Assembly: GCA_963920635.1 (NCBI GenBank)
Contig: OY987299.1
Span: forward strand, 129,391,373-129,455,372
Source of the DNA: Pseudeuparius sepicola
Lineage: Eukaryota > Arthropoda > Insecta > Coleoptera > Anthribidae
Direction: 5' to 3'
DNA: 64,000 bases
Positions 1 to 11,458 of the stretch are shown here, in pieces; position 1 is the first letter of the stretch, and every line of letters starts with the position of its first letter. A program made the translations under genes and the position numbers. Under the pieces are notes generated by a model. That model was not told the origin of the DNA. It did no database searches and saw nothing but the letters and a program-made list of their open reading frames with translations.

Positions 1-800
1 ATTGATCAAATGTGCAGATTACCTACGTTCTATAGGCTAAATTATAATAATTAGCAGCCCTAACCTGCTATAAAATACATTGATTTTTTTAAATTTAATC
101 AGATAACGTCATAAATGTCATAAATTTTGGTAATTAGTTTGTTGTAGACCTGTTTGTAATTGGGTGTGTTATCTTGGCAAATATTATAGTGCTTTAAAAA
201 ATGTATGCCTTTAAATTGTTGTTTCATATTGTTTATGCCTATATTACTTAATTATTATTATCCACTTAAATCCATGATTATACAGATACGGTCAAACGAA
301 TTTACATATTTGACACACTGATTCAAGCACTCACAATAATACCTTCCTCAGGGGGCATATACATATTCAAGAGACTTGTATTATCACAATTCAGTAAAAT
401 GTATTTCCAGGCGAGGCTAAAGGCCAATTTTCTTTTTTTTTAAGGAAATATCAGACTTGGAAATTTACAAGTATTTTGTATCGATTTTGTTTTGTGACTT
501 GCAAGAGTACAGTTGATATAAAAAAAAAACATCCGAAGTAGAACTTCTTGGGGTTATTGCCATAAATAATATTAACCTTCATTTTTACAAGGCTTTTATT
601 TAATTTCACTTGTCAGTATTATATGTGGCCCAATCTCGCAACTAAATTTGAAACCAGTTTCACCCAACCTATTGAGCTAAAATTATGTACAGACTTTGGG
701 TACTGGTGACTAATACAGTCTAGTATACTCAATATTGTATTTTGTTCAAAATAGTTGTTCCAAGATGTCGGATTACCTTTTTCCTTTACAATCCCCTTGA
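1..800. other. AT-rich non-coding, nothing recognised
   Basis: No convincing ORF, RNA gene or repeat structure was seen. Short open frames here are of random length and overlap the GGAT microsatellite that follows. Confidence 0.5.
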
Positions 801-867
801 TAGATGGATATATGGATGGATGGATGGATGGATGGATAGATGGATGGATGGATGGATGGACGGATAT
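801..867. repeat. GGAT/TGGA microsatellite
   Basis: A run of about 16 GGAT-type tetranucleotides, with a few TAGA, TATG and CGGA variants. It generates repetitive MDGW- or HPSI-type translations on the two strands, which are artefacts and not proteins. Confidence 0.95.
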
Positions 868-919
868 ATAGGTACTTTTATTCATCCAGCAAACAATACA
901 TTCTTGTACATGTCAAGTT

Positions 920-1010
920 TATTATTGTTTTATTTCGAAAATCTAAATTTAGTCTTAGTACCTACATGGCTTAAATAAAAGCTTGCTTTTAAAAAGGTTT
1001 TTTATTTATT
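920..1010. repeat. solo end of the TTAAATAAAAGCTTG repeat family
   Basis: The stretch containing ACATGGCTTAAATAAAAGCT and the following T-rich tail matches the arms of the larger elements at 1798-2572 and 60202-61137. Only one arm is present, so this looks like a fragment. Confidence 0.6.
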
Positions 1011-1797
1011 ATTTTATTCGTCAAGACAGTTGGCTGGGTTATTTTGAAGAAACAATTCGCACGGGTACTATGTGATTGCCTCCGCATAACCTCTCAATTA
1101 TCGGCAAGATGGGGAAGCCAATTTAAAAATAAAAACCCGAAACATTTTCACCAATTAAGGCTGCTTCAACGAAAACGATGTGTGGCGATTATTTTAATGA
1201 GCTCCTTAAAATACACTTCGTTTTTTTTTGGGTGCCATGTAATGAACCATATGGGACGTTCCTCATTTTATGCAATTTATCCACGATGATAATTCCTCGC
1301 ATTTTTTGCTTAAAAGCTCTCAAAAGGCAATCAATCTTGTTATTGGTATTTTTGATCCCAAGCCAAATCTGAAAAGAAGCATAATTTAATAAACTACTTA
1401 GAATGTTGTCAAGCCAAATAAGAGTATTTTACATACTACACACACTGAAAATTGCGCGTGCTTTATTTGAAAGATATCTAGGTGAATATCAAGAGAAGTA
1501 ACGTGGGTATATGTACTCGTTTTAAATTTCTTATTATTTTTAGGAGTTAAAATGCTAATAAGATACGTATGTCCTAAGGCTATCACGATCACTTTATGCA
1601 TGCTCAAATGCATTACCATGAGACCAAGAAGAAGCAGCTATTGTTCCTCCGGCGGAAAAAATAAAATGCGGACTTAACTTCGACATTTTTGAGTAAATAC
1701 GGCATCTGAATTGAACAACGCTGTTTCATAAAGTATATTATGGTGGACTTGTGGAAATAAGTTATATTAAAAAATAATAATAAAAACCTTTTTAAAA
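1011..1797. other. AT-rich non-coding, nothing recognised
   Basis: Several short open frames on both strands, none with a recognisable domain. No repeat structure was noticed. Confidence 0.4.
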
Positions 1798-2572
1798 ACA
1801 AGCTTTTATTTAAGCCATGTACTAAAACGAATAAAATAAGATTAGGTTTTCATTGAGATAATTCAATTCCAAATTGCGACGAGTTTTTGCAAATTGAAAA
1901 TTAATTTTATTGCCAGTGATTGGTTGATAAGCAAGTATGCATTTTTTCTTTACAATTTGCGCTACAAGCTTTTCAATTTGCAAAAACTTATTTTATTCGT
2001 TTTAGTACATGGCTTAAATAAAAGTTTGTTTTTAAAAAGGTTTTTTATTTTAAATTTTATTTTGTGCTTTTTTAGTACCTATTTGATTCCCGTGTCAGGA
2101 GGGTGGTAAAGAAATTTAGTCCGCCATCTTGGGGCGGCCGCCATATTAGATTTCGTATGAAGTCATTCATCTTATTGTTTTCTGCCCGTCGAGCCCTTTC
2201 ATTTGATACCCATGTTTTGTATCAAATAGGTAATTAAGGGGGTTGACAAAAAATAAATCATCCGCCATCTTTGAGTGGCGGCCATATTGAATTTAGTGTG
2301 TACTCACTAACTTTATCGTTTTCTACTTTACAAGCCCTTTCATTTGATACCCATATTAGGTGGGTTGACAAAATATACATCATCCGCACCATCTTGGAGC
2401 GGCGGCCATTTTGAAAGTGTGACAATATTAAGTATTGCATAGTGTATTGTCTCCGGAACTAAAGGTGTATGCAAAATTTCAGCTCAATCGGATGTCAGGA
2501 AGTGGTTCTAATTCAGCTTGCAAGATTTGACCTAAACATACATAAATACATTGCAAGTTAAATAAAAGCTTG
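1798..2572. mobile_element. non-autonomous TIR element with CCGCCATCTTGG repeats, copy 1
   Basis: The ends are inverted (CAAGCTTTTATTTAA on the left, TTAAATAAAAGCTTG on the right). The left 250 bases form an internal palindrome (AATTCCAAATTGCGAC against its inverse, arms about 1800-1885 and 1965-2050). The right half holds three spaced copies of a CCGCCATCTTGGxGCGGC motif alternating with CCCTTTCATTTGATACCCAT. The same architecture recurs at 60202-61137. No coding capacity is visible. The superfamily is not resolved from sequence alone. Confidence 0.75.
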
Positions 2573-3489
2573 TAAAAAAACTTTAGGATACGAAATATAT
2601 ACACTATTACAGGCAATCAGAAAGCTACATTCTTGCTATTCACACTATATAAAATGTTAGAAATTAGTCATAGGAAATATTTAAATAGTTTTATTATTTA
2701 CATAAGATTTCAAATAATTTCATACTTTATAAAGGCGTAAAACACTAATCCTCGCACATTTTACAGAATAGCGTATTGCAAAAGCTCTTAAATTTTAATT
2801 ACTTAATTTTCCTCTATTATTCTTGAACTTATTTGTTTCATTATTCATTAGCATATTGCATATTGCCAATAAACTAACAATTTTCTCAGACCTACATACT
2901 AAGGCGCCACCACGGTAATTCTAGACAACTATGATACGAGCAGTATCTGGTTAAATCTGTCTGCTCTACAACAGCGGTTATACAATTATAAATATTATTT
3001 ACACAATAATTATTATTATCCTTGCCGTATCAGTACGGGTATATCGATTTTCACGTGATTTATGTAATTGCGATTTTCTCAGCAATCTCATATTGTCCGG
3101 CGCCCATGTTGGCACTGTTATTAATTTTACAATGTTTCGTGTTTGTATGCTATAATAATAACTTTTTTTCAGTACAACTCATGCGACGAAGGAACAGTTT
3201 GATTTGTTGACAAAGAGGTAGGTATAGTTTGACCGTTTTGTATATTTATAATTGCGTAGACTGGTAGAATACATAATACAAATAATTTTTCCCAAAATCA
3301 TGCATAACGAACCATGAATAATTAAAAAATGTTTAAGGTTGCACTGAGGATTGGAATAGAGGATTTTTTTAAAATCGTATTTTTATTTAAATTAAATAAA
3401 TTTAATCCCTATCTATGTCATTTTCATTTTTTTAATTTACTCGAAACTGTTTGTTCTTAATATTTTCTAAAATTTATTTGTGGCGTAAA
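2573..3489. other. AT-rich non-coding, nothing recognised
   Basis: No ORF above 62 codons and no repeat structure noticed. Confidence 0.4.
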
Positions 3490-4886
3490 CAGATCCATTG
3501 AATTTTAATTGGGTTTTTCGCCACCAAACTGGTTAAAAGACAACTTTTTCAAGTTGCCTGGAAAATTAATAAATTCTTAACAGTAAATGAGCTAAACTTT
3601 GAACTACAGTAACTCAAAAAATATCTTCAACAAATTTGCTCCCTGAGATTTCGGAAAATAAATCTTCCTCCTTTCTCAAAGATCATGTCACGTCAAAGTG
3701 AAGTGACAGATTAATAAATTTCAGGTTAAAATGTCATGACAACAGAAACAATAGCCTAGCCACCTGTCTGATATTGCTATATGGGACATGGAGTAGATGA
3801 TTTAAATTTATTATTAAATTTTATAAACTTACAAGAACCTTCTATTAAGTTTACCTTAGAAATTGAAAATAATAATCAATTACCTTTCTTAAATGATTCT
3901 ATACTGAAATCAGATAGTATAGAAACTAGTGTCTATAGAAAACCAACACATACAAATAGGTATCTCCATTTTAACTCCAATCATCATATTAGTGTTAAAA
4001 AAGGAGTAATTAAAAGTTTGTATGACAGGGTTAAAGAGATTTGTTCTAATAACACAAAATTTGAGGAGGAAATTAAACATATAAAATATGTTCTTGAGAA
4101 GAATAGTTATATATAATGCTAATATAATTATTAGAGAAATAAATCTGGTGGACCTACCAGTAAATTTAATGTCAGAACAGTATTTAAAACCAAATATACA
4201 CTAAGATCGATGCTAGTTAAAACGAAACCATTTAATGAGGTACAAAGTTAAAAAAAATGCATTTATAAAATTCCTTGTGAATGTGGAAAGTTCTATGTTG
4301 GGGAGACTTGTAGGCCATTTAACGTTCGTTTAAAAGAACATAAAAATTAAATCAGGCAAAATAAAATTTCTAAGTCAAAAATATGTGAACATTCTTTTAA
4401 TAACAATCATAGGATATTGTGAGATAGGTCTAAACCAATTCTCAAAGAAGTAGGAAATAGACGAAAAATTAAAGAATCTGCATTTATTCTAGGAAATACG
4501 GACAACTGTGTTGCTGAATGTTCAGTGGAATTCAGTAAAATATTATTGCCACTGATTCAAAGAGAAGTTAGTATAATTAATTAGATAGAACACAGGGTAC
4601 AATATCAGACAGGTGGCTAGGCTATTGTTTCTGTTGTCATGACATTTTAACCTGAAATTTATTAACCTTCACTTCACTTTGACGTGGCATGATCTTTGAG
4701 AAAGGAGGAAGATTTATTCTCCGAAAGCTCAGAAAACAAATTTGTTGAAGTTATTTTTTTGAGTTACACGTTTAAAGTTTCGTTCATTCACTATTAAAAA
4801 TTTATGAATTTTCCAGGCAACTTGAAAAAGTTGTCTTTCGATCAGTTTGGTGGCGAAAAACCCAATTAAAAATTAAATGGAACTTT
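3490..4886 (+). mobile_element. 5'-truncated Penelope-like element with inverted terminal arms
   Basis: About 285 bases at 3490-3776 reappear inverted at 4600-4886, including the AATTGGGTTTTTCGCCACCA block and a TGACATTTTAACCTGAAATT block. Penelope-like elements are known for LTR-like repeats that may be direct or inverted. Between the arms is the C-terminal part of a PLE polyprotein (see 3781-4584). The left arm is joined to coding sequence just after where the RT YxDD motif should be, so reverse-transcriptase motifs 1-5 are missing. A related inverted-arm segment lies at 53594-53850. Confidence 0.85.
3781..4584 (+). pseudogene. Penelope-like polyprotein remnant: RT thumb plus GIY-YIG endonuclease
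   Basis: One reading frame covers the whole span. It opens with WEHG-like MGHGVDDLNLLL residues, as expected just downstream of the PLE YADD box. It continues through the EPSIKFTLEIEN and VYRKPT stretches to TLRSML, then the GIY-YIG-type endonuclease core CIYKIPCECGKFYVGET with the cysteine pair and the following R...EHK. The frame is broken by in-frame stops at 4114, near 4120-4137, just before 4255, near 4348 and near 4420, and ends at 4582. The endonuclease would normally nick target DNA for retrotransposition. The apparent start codon at 3781 is internal and not a true start. The copy is 5'-truncated and cannot be functional. Confidence 0.88.
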
Positions 4887-5109
4887 CTAGAGAATTAAAT
4901 CTAAAAATTTTACATGGACCACTTGTAGAACAATTCCTTTAAATATTGGCACATCATTATATAACACCCTGTATAAGGCGTTCTAATATAGAAACCAACC
5001 ATTTTGCAAAATCAAATAAAAAAGTGGATTTAAGAAAATTAAATAAAGTAGGACATCGTCTGTATAAGTAGGTATGACAAATTCAGTCTTGCTTATGTCT
5101 TAACTTAAA

Positions 5110-5630
5110 TAAGTATCAGTTTTCTCTAATTTCTCAAAGCGGCGGCGGCAGCAGCGTGTGTCGAGAAGAAACTCGGAATGCCGATCTGTTATTTGCACTC
5201 GGTGCCCGAGTCTTAATTTTATTTCGTTATTAAGCTCCACATTAGTGTAACGTTGTCAAGCTCTTTAATGGCGCCTAATGGCATGTTTTATTTATGCCGC
5301 TGGCTGAAAAAATTGCTGACGGCGGCTCGGGTCGCTACTGAATTAGCACAAATTACATTTTTATGGCTGTTTGATTCGTCGTGGTTTGTGCGAAGGCCCT
5401 TAGGTAAGTGCTACTAGACGAAGTGTACAGAGTGTGCTTTGAAAACGTCACATCATGTCTGGGGCTGAAAGTTTTTCCTCCGGACCGAAGTTTTTCAGTT
5501 CGGCGCCGCGTCCGCCTGTTCCCGAGCGGTTCGGCCTCTGGTTCCGAACAGTGCCTCGCGTGTTACTCCTACTCTACTTGTAATAAACAAAATGAAAAAT
5601 AGTGTGCAGGACATATTAAAAGGTATAACT
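5110..5630. promoter_or_regulatory. GC/CpG-rich unique island
   Basis: Contrasts sharply with the AT-rich flanks. It contains GGCGGCGGCAGCAGCG, several CpGs and homeodomain-like TTAAT and TTTATGGC words. The last 65 bases share a motif with 40962-41012. No ORF with a recognised domain. It could be a conserved regulatory island or a first exon; the call rests on composition only. Confidence 0.3.
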
Positions 5631-5639
5631 TTTTATGTC

Positions 5640-6390
5640 TTTCATTGACCGAAAAAGTTGAAAGAAATACTCTTAGGAGACTAACTCCAGATTTAAAATT
5701 ATCTCAACCGCGCGGATAAAGTTGAAAGTCGCAATTTTCCTTGACACTTTTATAGAAATATGTACGACAAGAACAAGTGGATAATAACAATAAATTCTTA
5801 TCCGACTAGAGTTCCAGAGGGAATAAATGAAGCGGCAAAGAAAGCAATGCTAGTTATGCTGCAAGAGAACATCAAAAATTGTAGTTAAATATTGTGTTTT
5901 TTTAGCAGAGCATTTACATGGCATTTTTGACAGATACTGAAAATCACATGACCACGTTTGAGTGGGTCATTTTTTCATATCATTTTTAAGCAAAAGTTAA
6001 AAATAAATCATAAAAAAAATTGGCCTAAAGATACGACCTTTAAGACGGATACTGTATATTATATTCTTGCCTGTAGAAAGTGAATATATAAAGTAACATT
6101 TTTGATTTTTTCATTTTCCTTTACAAATTTCCAATATGATTTGCCTTAGAAATTTGAACCTAGACCTGTCGTAATATTGATTGAGACAGGGTTGCCTTTA
6201 ACTTTTAAACAAAATAATTCGAACATGAGGATTTTCTGAAAATTTGAGTGATTGTGATTTATATTAAAAAATATTATAGATATTTTCTATTATATTACTG
6301 ATTTTATTGATTACGTTATAAAATAAGTATCCAACACAGCGTGTCAAACAAATTTTAATTTTGAAAAAAAAAGTGCTTCTGCATAATATA
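5640..6390. other. AT-rich non-coding, nothing recognised
   Basis: No coding, RNA or repeat signal noticed before the foldback element begins. Confidence 0.4.
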
Positions 6391-7541
6391 CAGGGTGATT
6401 CAGTTTTATTCTGCGAAACTTCAACAGATGATTGAAAACTAAAAAATAACCGCACTTTCTTCTTTAAACTGTATCATTTTAAGGCCTAATTAAATAGTTA
6501 CTGGGTGTTAAAGTTGTAAGAAATATGTGGAATTTATTGAATATTTACCAAACTAGTTGAGATATTTAAGTCATATTTGGCACACGTTATAACGGCATGG
6601 GTTAGCATAAAACCTGTTAATATCAAGTACCTTGAACAACCAGTGGCGTAGAAGTGGGTAATTAGTATAATTGTTTTTAGAAAGTAATGAACCTCCTTGT
6701 ATAGCAATAAAATATATTCAATTTCTTATGTAAATTTTAATAATTGTAAACAAAAACGTTCTCTTAGCATTTTTTCATGTGTCATGGTTTCATAGCAAAT
6801 TTGATTTTTTCGTATTATTTCGGGGTACTTTTGAAAAATTCGCTTAAAACTTCTCTCCATAAGTAACACTCAAAGCAAAAAAAATTTGTTTTTTACTTTA
6901 AATACAGTAACTTTTCCCAATAAACTTACCCATTCAAGGTTTTACTTTTCAAGATACAGAACTTAACCCTGATGTATCTTCAAAAGTATAGCCTTAAATA
7001 GGTAAGTTTATTGGAATAAGTTACTTTCTTTCAAGTAGCAAACACATTATTTCCACTTTAAGTGATACTTATGGAGCAAATTATTTAGATAATTTTTCAG
7101 AAATACCCCGAAATAATAAAAAAAATCAAATTTGCCACGAAACCATGACACATAGAAAAAATTACCAAGAGGGCGTTTTTGTTTAAAATTAAAATTTACA
7201 TAAGAAGTTTAATACATTTTATTACTATACAAGGTGGTTCTTTTTTTTATAAAAACAATTATTATACTAATTACCTACTTCTACGCCACTCGTTCTTCAA
7301 GGTGTTTGATATTAACAGGTTTTATGCTAACCCATGCCGTTATATCGTGTACCAAATATGCCTTAAATATCTCAACTAGTTTGGTAAATATTCAATAAAG
7401 ACCACATATTTTTTAAAACTTTAACACCCTGTAACTTTTTGATAAGGCCTTAAAATGATATAGTCTATAAAAGAGAGTGCGGTTATTTTTTGGTTTTCTA
7501 TCACCTGTTGAAGTGTCGCAGAATAAATCTGAATCACCCTG
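6391..7541. mobile_element. 1.15-kb foldback element (CAGGGTGATTCA ends, TA target)
   Basis: The element starts CAGGGTGATTCAGTTTTATT and ends with the inverse, GAATCACCCTG. It is directly flanked by TA on both sides (6389-6390 and 7542-7543). Nearly the whole length is inverted: ACGGCATGGGTTAGCATAAA near 6592 returns inverted near 7335, and CCATGACACATxxAAAAA is present on both arms. TA duplication with CAGGGTG ends suits the Tc1/mariner-type superfamily, but no transposase is encoded. A one-arm relative lies at 39811-40471. Confidence 0.85.
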
Positions 7542-8334
7542 TATAATCGCGTGTAATTAACTTTTTTCGGAATCCTATAGGTACCTATAGCAAGTCGTTC
7601 TGAATTTTCTGGTCCACATAATTTCCAAGAAAAATTTAATAAAAATGTTCATTTTTTGATAGCAATAAAATTCTCAGAAAATTTAAAAGTTATCGTTTTC
7701 ATGGTAAATTAGCTATAACTGATTGAATGTAGGTACACTAATATCCGTGAAACGTTAGTTGCATTAAAAACTGTTCATTTCTCCCTGCGTATTGTGGACT
7801 TTCTGTTATACTGTCAGCATAGAGTTTAAAAAACACTAGGATTGTATATAAAGAGAATTTTACAACAATCATAGGTCTTGGCAACAAAACTTGTATAGAA
7901 GCAAATTTCTTGTTTTGCATTAAAAATCATGTTAAGAAATTATGATCTTTTTGCCATGATTTATTATGGATGGTTTAGATATTGAAAAAGAGAAAAATAA
8001 AAAGATGTAGCAACTAAAGTAACTGATGGAATAACGAAACAGTGTCAGCGCTATCAAAAATATTTTGTTTAAATTACGAAGAATTATTGCAAAGGTAGAC
8101 CACATGCCTATCTATTGGCAATTTCCCATATTACCTTAGATGATTTCATGTAATTTTGTCATTATAAACTGTTAATTTCAAGCATTAATATATCGAATCC
8201 ACCCACGTATGTTTTACTGCGATTTTATGTGGATTATGTAACGAATTTTCTGAGGACATTACCACTGAGAATGTTTATACATAAATGTCGCAGGCTGGTT
8301 TACGAACTAGGAGCACAGGATAGTATGTACGCAA
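7542..8334. other. AT-rich non-coding, nothing recognised
   Basis: Only short random-length ORFs. No structure noticed. Confidence 0.4.
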
Positions 8335-9135
8335 GATATAGACCGTGAGATAATGACCGATTTATGTGCCCCACTTTCGCATAAAAACCTCGAAGAGGGT
8401 TGAAAAGTACATCGATGTTGAGTAGAATGAAGAGAAATTTACAAGTGGAGTCTGGGGATAACATAATTATGGAAAATTCGATTTTCCTATGTAATATATT
8501 ACACAGTGTGGATACAAATTGTGGAATATTGCTTATATTTCTTAAAATATTCCTCATATCAAAAACATGTTTTAATAAAAGTGTTAGGGGAAATTATTTC
8601 CCTTTTAGTAGTAATAATATATAATAATAATAATAATTTTCCCTAACACTTTTATTAAAACATGTTTTTGATATGAGGAATATTTTAAGAAATATAAGCA
8701 ATATTCCACAATTTGTATCCACACTGTATTATGTTAATTATGTATAATATGTTTTTTATGTTTTTCGAGCTAGTGACGATGTAGGTACATTTTCATACTT
8801 CCCATATATGAGCGTGTGTGGAAAAATCGGTCAAAATCTCGATTTTTCCTTACAAGATTACGCCCTTATTTCAACCCTTTAGCCACCTGCAGCACTCAAG
8901 TGTTTGGTTTTCCGAAGCCAGGTTCTATTAATTAATCATTTAGTAAACACGGCTTGCGTGAAAATATGAGCAAGAGACACCTTTTATTTCTGTTAAGGAA
9001 AATCTAATTTTCCATATTATGTTATCCCCAGGGACCACTCGTTCATTTCCCTTCATTCTATTCAACATCGATGTACTTTTCAACCCTCTTCGAGGCTTGT
9101 ATGCGAAAATGGGGAACCTAAATCTGCCACTATCT
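8335..9135. repeat. inverted repeat interrupted by a smaller hairpin element
   Basis: The segment at 8345-8485 (GAGGGTTGAAAAGTACATCG, GGATAACATAATTATGGAAA) is repeated inverted at about 8994-9115. The right side also matches 34440-34800, so this is a dispersed family. A CAGTGTGG hairpin (8504-8726) lies between the arms. No coding potential. Confidence 0.75.
8504..8726. mobile_element. 223-bp hairpin MITE (CAGTGTGGATA ends), deletion derivative
   Basis: Starts CAGTGTGGATACAAATTGTG and ends with the inverse. The two arms of about 100 bases are almost perfectly complementary around a TAATAATAAT centre near 8620. The arms match those of the 902-bp element at 33405-34306, whose middle is missing here. 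TA follows the right end; the left neighbour is CA, so the target duplication is not clean. Confidence 0.85.
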
Positions 9136-9139
9136 AATA

Positions 9140-10298
9140 TAAAATAATCTGTCTTTGTAAGACCAGAAAGAAGATAAGATTTACCATCTTAATTATCTAT
9201 TATATAATATAACTTCGAGCAAAAACAGTTGTTAACTTGAAAATATAGGTAAGGATTGATTGCAGTTTTTTCTTTTGGTGGTACATTATATCAACCACAC
9301 GCAGAAACGTGCTAACTTCATGAAGATACTTCTAGTATATGACCGACTGCCGTAATATGTTTGCTCAGCAATCGGTCTTCTTCAAATCCCAACCGACGAT
9401 TAACAAAAGACGTTAAGGTAAAGTACTCACTTTGTACTTGATTAACCAACCAGGGAAACGGACGTTTAATGTAATATAGACCCGCAAATTGCGAAGGCTC
9501 ATGAAAAAAATCCGTTTTACATAATGGCCATCCGTCAATTAGACAGTAACGTTCCGACCTAGAGAGGTCGCGGGAATCTCGCTGGCCACTTGGCACAGAC
9601 GTGGTCATGGCATTAGGGTCACTGGTGAACATAATATAGATATCTTCGCAAGAGGTACTACCTGTGTCAAATTAGCTTTTTAAAGCATTGTCGTGTCTGG
9701 AATTCATTTGTTAGGTGCCATTGGTACTCGCTACGGCGTGATGATACGAATTTGATAAAGGCGAAACGGGAAATAAGTTCCAACATTCGCGAAAATGATG
9801 TGTGCAATTTGCAAGTACAACCTTTACAATCGAACATTTAACAAAACGGCAAATATAGAGAAGATAGATAGGACTAAGGAAGTCACCTTTTGTGGGACAT
9901 TTTTAGAAGTGTCCTAAAGATGTTTACAGTTCGAATCAACAGAGTAATCTGAGAAATATTCTTGGGAGATAATATCTGACACACATGCTTTATTGTTGTA
10001 GAAATAAATTTATTTAGGCTACCCAACCAATGGGCCTATTCAAGATTACCAGTGTTGGGTGAGAATTACCTATGAAGGTAAAATATTGCGAATTTTTCCT
10101 CTAGAAAATTATTTACAATGTAAGATGAAATTTTTGTTTCAAAACTATAGTAATTTCTAACCTAAATATAAGCTTCGTAAACCCTTAACTTATAAGAAAC
10201 TGATTTAGTCCTAATTCAGTTTATTACTACCTACTAAACAGAAGGGAAATTTTATCATCATTGTTAGCTAAGTAGTTGTAAGCTGTTAATTTGCTATA
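9140..10298. other. non-coding stretch with one unassigned minus-strand ORF
   Basis: A minus-strand frame (9632-9318, 104 codons from ATG, open further upstream to about 9675) has fairly balanced composition but no recognisable domain. Several ORFs of this length are expected by chance in the window. Nothing else was recognised. Confidence 0.3.
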
Positions 10299-11458
10299 CA
10301 GTGTGGTAATTTAAGTGTGCAACATATGGGATTTTTTTTGTTAATTGCTCAACCAAAATAAAGATATTGCCGAAAGTTGATGCACGTTCAATAGTCATAT
10401 TAGGTGCACTTAGAATGGTTGCAAGTTAAACAGCATACAGGGTAGGTCAAAAAGTATAAAAATTGTACAAGAATAAAGTACCTTTATTTCAGAAAATCCA
10501 GCAAAATGTTATTAATAAAAGTTGTTTAGAATTAAAAGCTATGCCTAGATACCAAAACATAGCCTCCTAAGAAAAAAAATTTCGTCAATTAATTTCCACA
10601 GTTTCTTAATAAACATTTAAAACAAAATTTTTTGTCAAAAAATATAAAAATTGTACTAGAGTAAAGTACCTTTATTTCAGAAAATTCAGCAAAATGTTAT
10701 TAATAAAAGTTGTTTAGAATTAAAAGCTATGCCTAGATATCAAAACATAGCCTCCTATGAAAAAAAAAATTTCGTCAATTAATTTCCAGTTTCTTAATAA
10801 ACATTTAAAATAAAAATTTTGCATCTTAAATATGAGAGTTTGTTAACATCATCACTAATGTTGTACCTTGTTCAGAAGAATTTTTACGAAATTTTAAAGT
10901 TTTGTTTAATATCGTTGCAACAAACATGAAGTTTGTCATTCCCTAAAAAATTGAAAATCCAAGTTAATTTTACAACTATGGTTTAATTTGAACAAAGTTA
11001 TGCGAAATTGATTTAATTTTGATTAATTTATGAAATTGTCTAGGGTGAATATTAAAACAATTTTTTTTATGAAAATCCAAGCTAATTTTATAAATATGGT
11101 TTAATTTGACCAAAGTTATGCGAAATTGATTTAATTTTGATTAATTTATGAAATTGTTTAGGGTGAATATTAAAACAATTTTTTTTTATGAAATAATTAA
11201 TGTTTTTAAAAAAACATATTTTTATTCTTAGGAGGACACGTTTTGGTATTTAGGCATAACTTTTAATTCCAGACAACTTTTCCTAATAACGTTTTGCTGA
11301 ATCTTCCGAAAGAAGGGTATACTTTACTCTTGTCAAATTTTTATATTTTGTTACCTACCCTGTATATTGTTTGGGAATATTTGGGGATATTTGTATTTTG
11401 GTTGTGCAATTATTAAAAAAATCCCATATATTATGTTTCACACTTAAATGACCACACT
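10299..11458. mobile_element. foldback element with CAGTGTGG/CAGGGTAGG two-tier termini, copy 1
   Basis: Begins CAGTGTGGTAATTTAAGTGT after TA and ends TTAAATGACCACACT before TA, missing one terminal G. A second inverted pair (CAGGGTAGGTCAAAA at 10438, TACCTACCCTG ending 11362) lies inside. The left part carries a tandem duplication of about 190 bases (10446-10640 and 10641-10825). The right part carries one of about 113 bases (about 10955-11065 and 11070-11180). A copy without these duplications is at 16832-17563. Non-coding. Confidence 0.85.

Noticed and set aside
619..978. HPSI-repeat and [14 protein letters not shown] proteins on opposite strands
   Set aside because: Both are translations of the GGAT microsatellite.
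9318..9632. 104-codon minus-strand ORF with balanced composition
   Set aside because: No recognisable domain or splice context; a few ORFs of this size are expected by chance in 64 kb of such composition.
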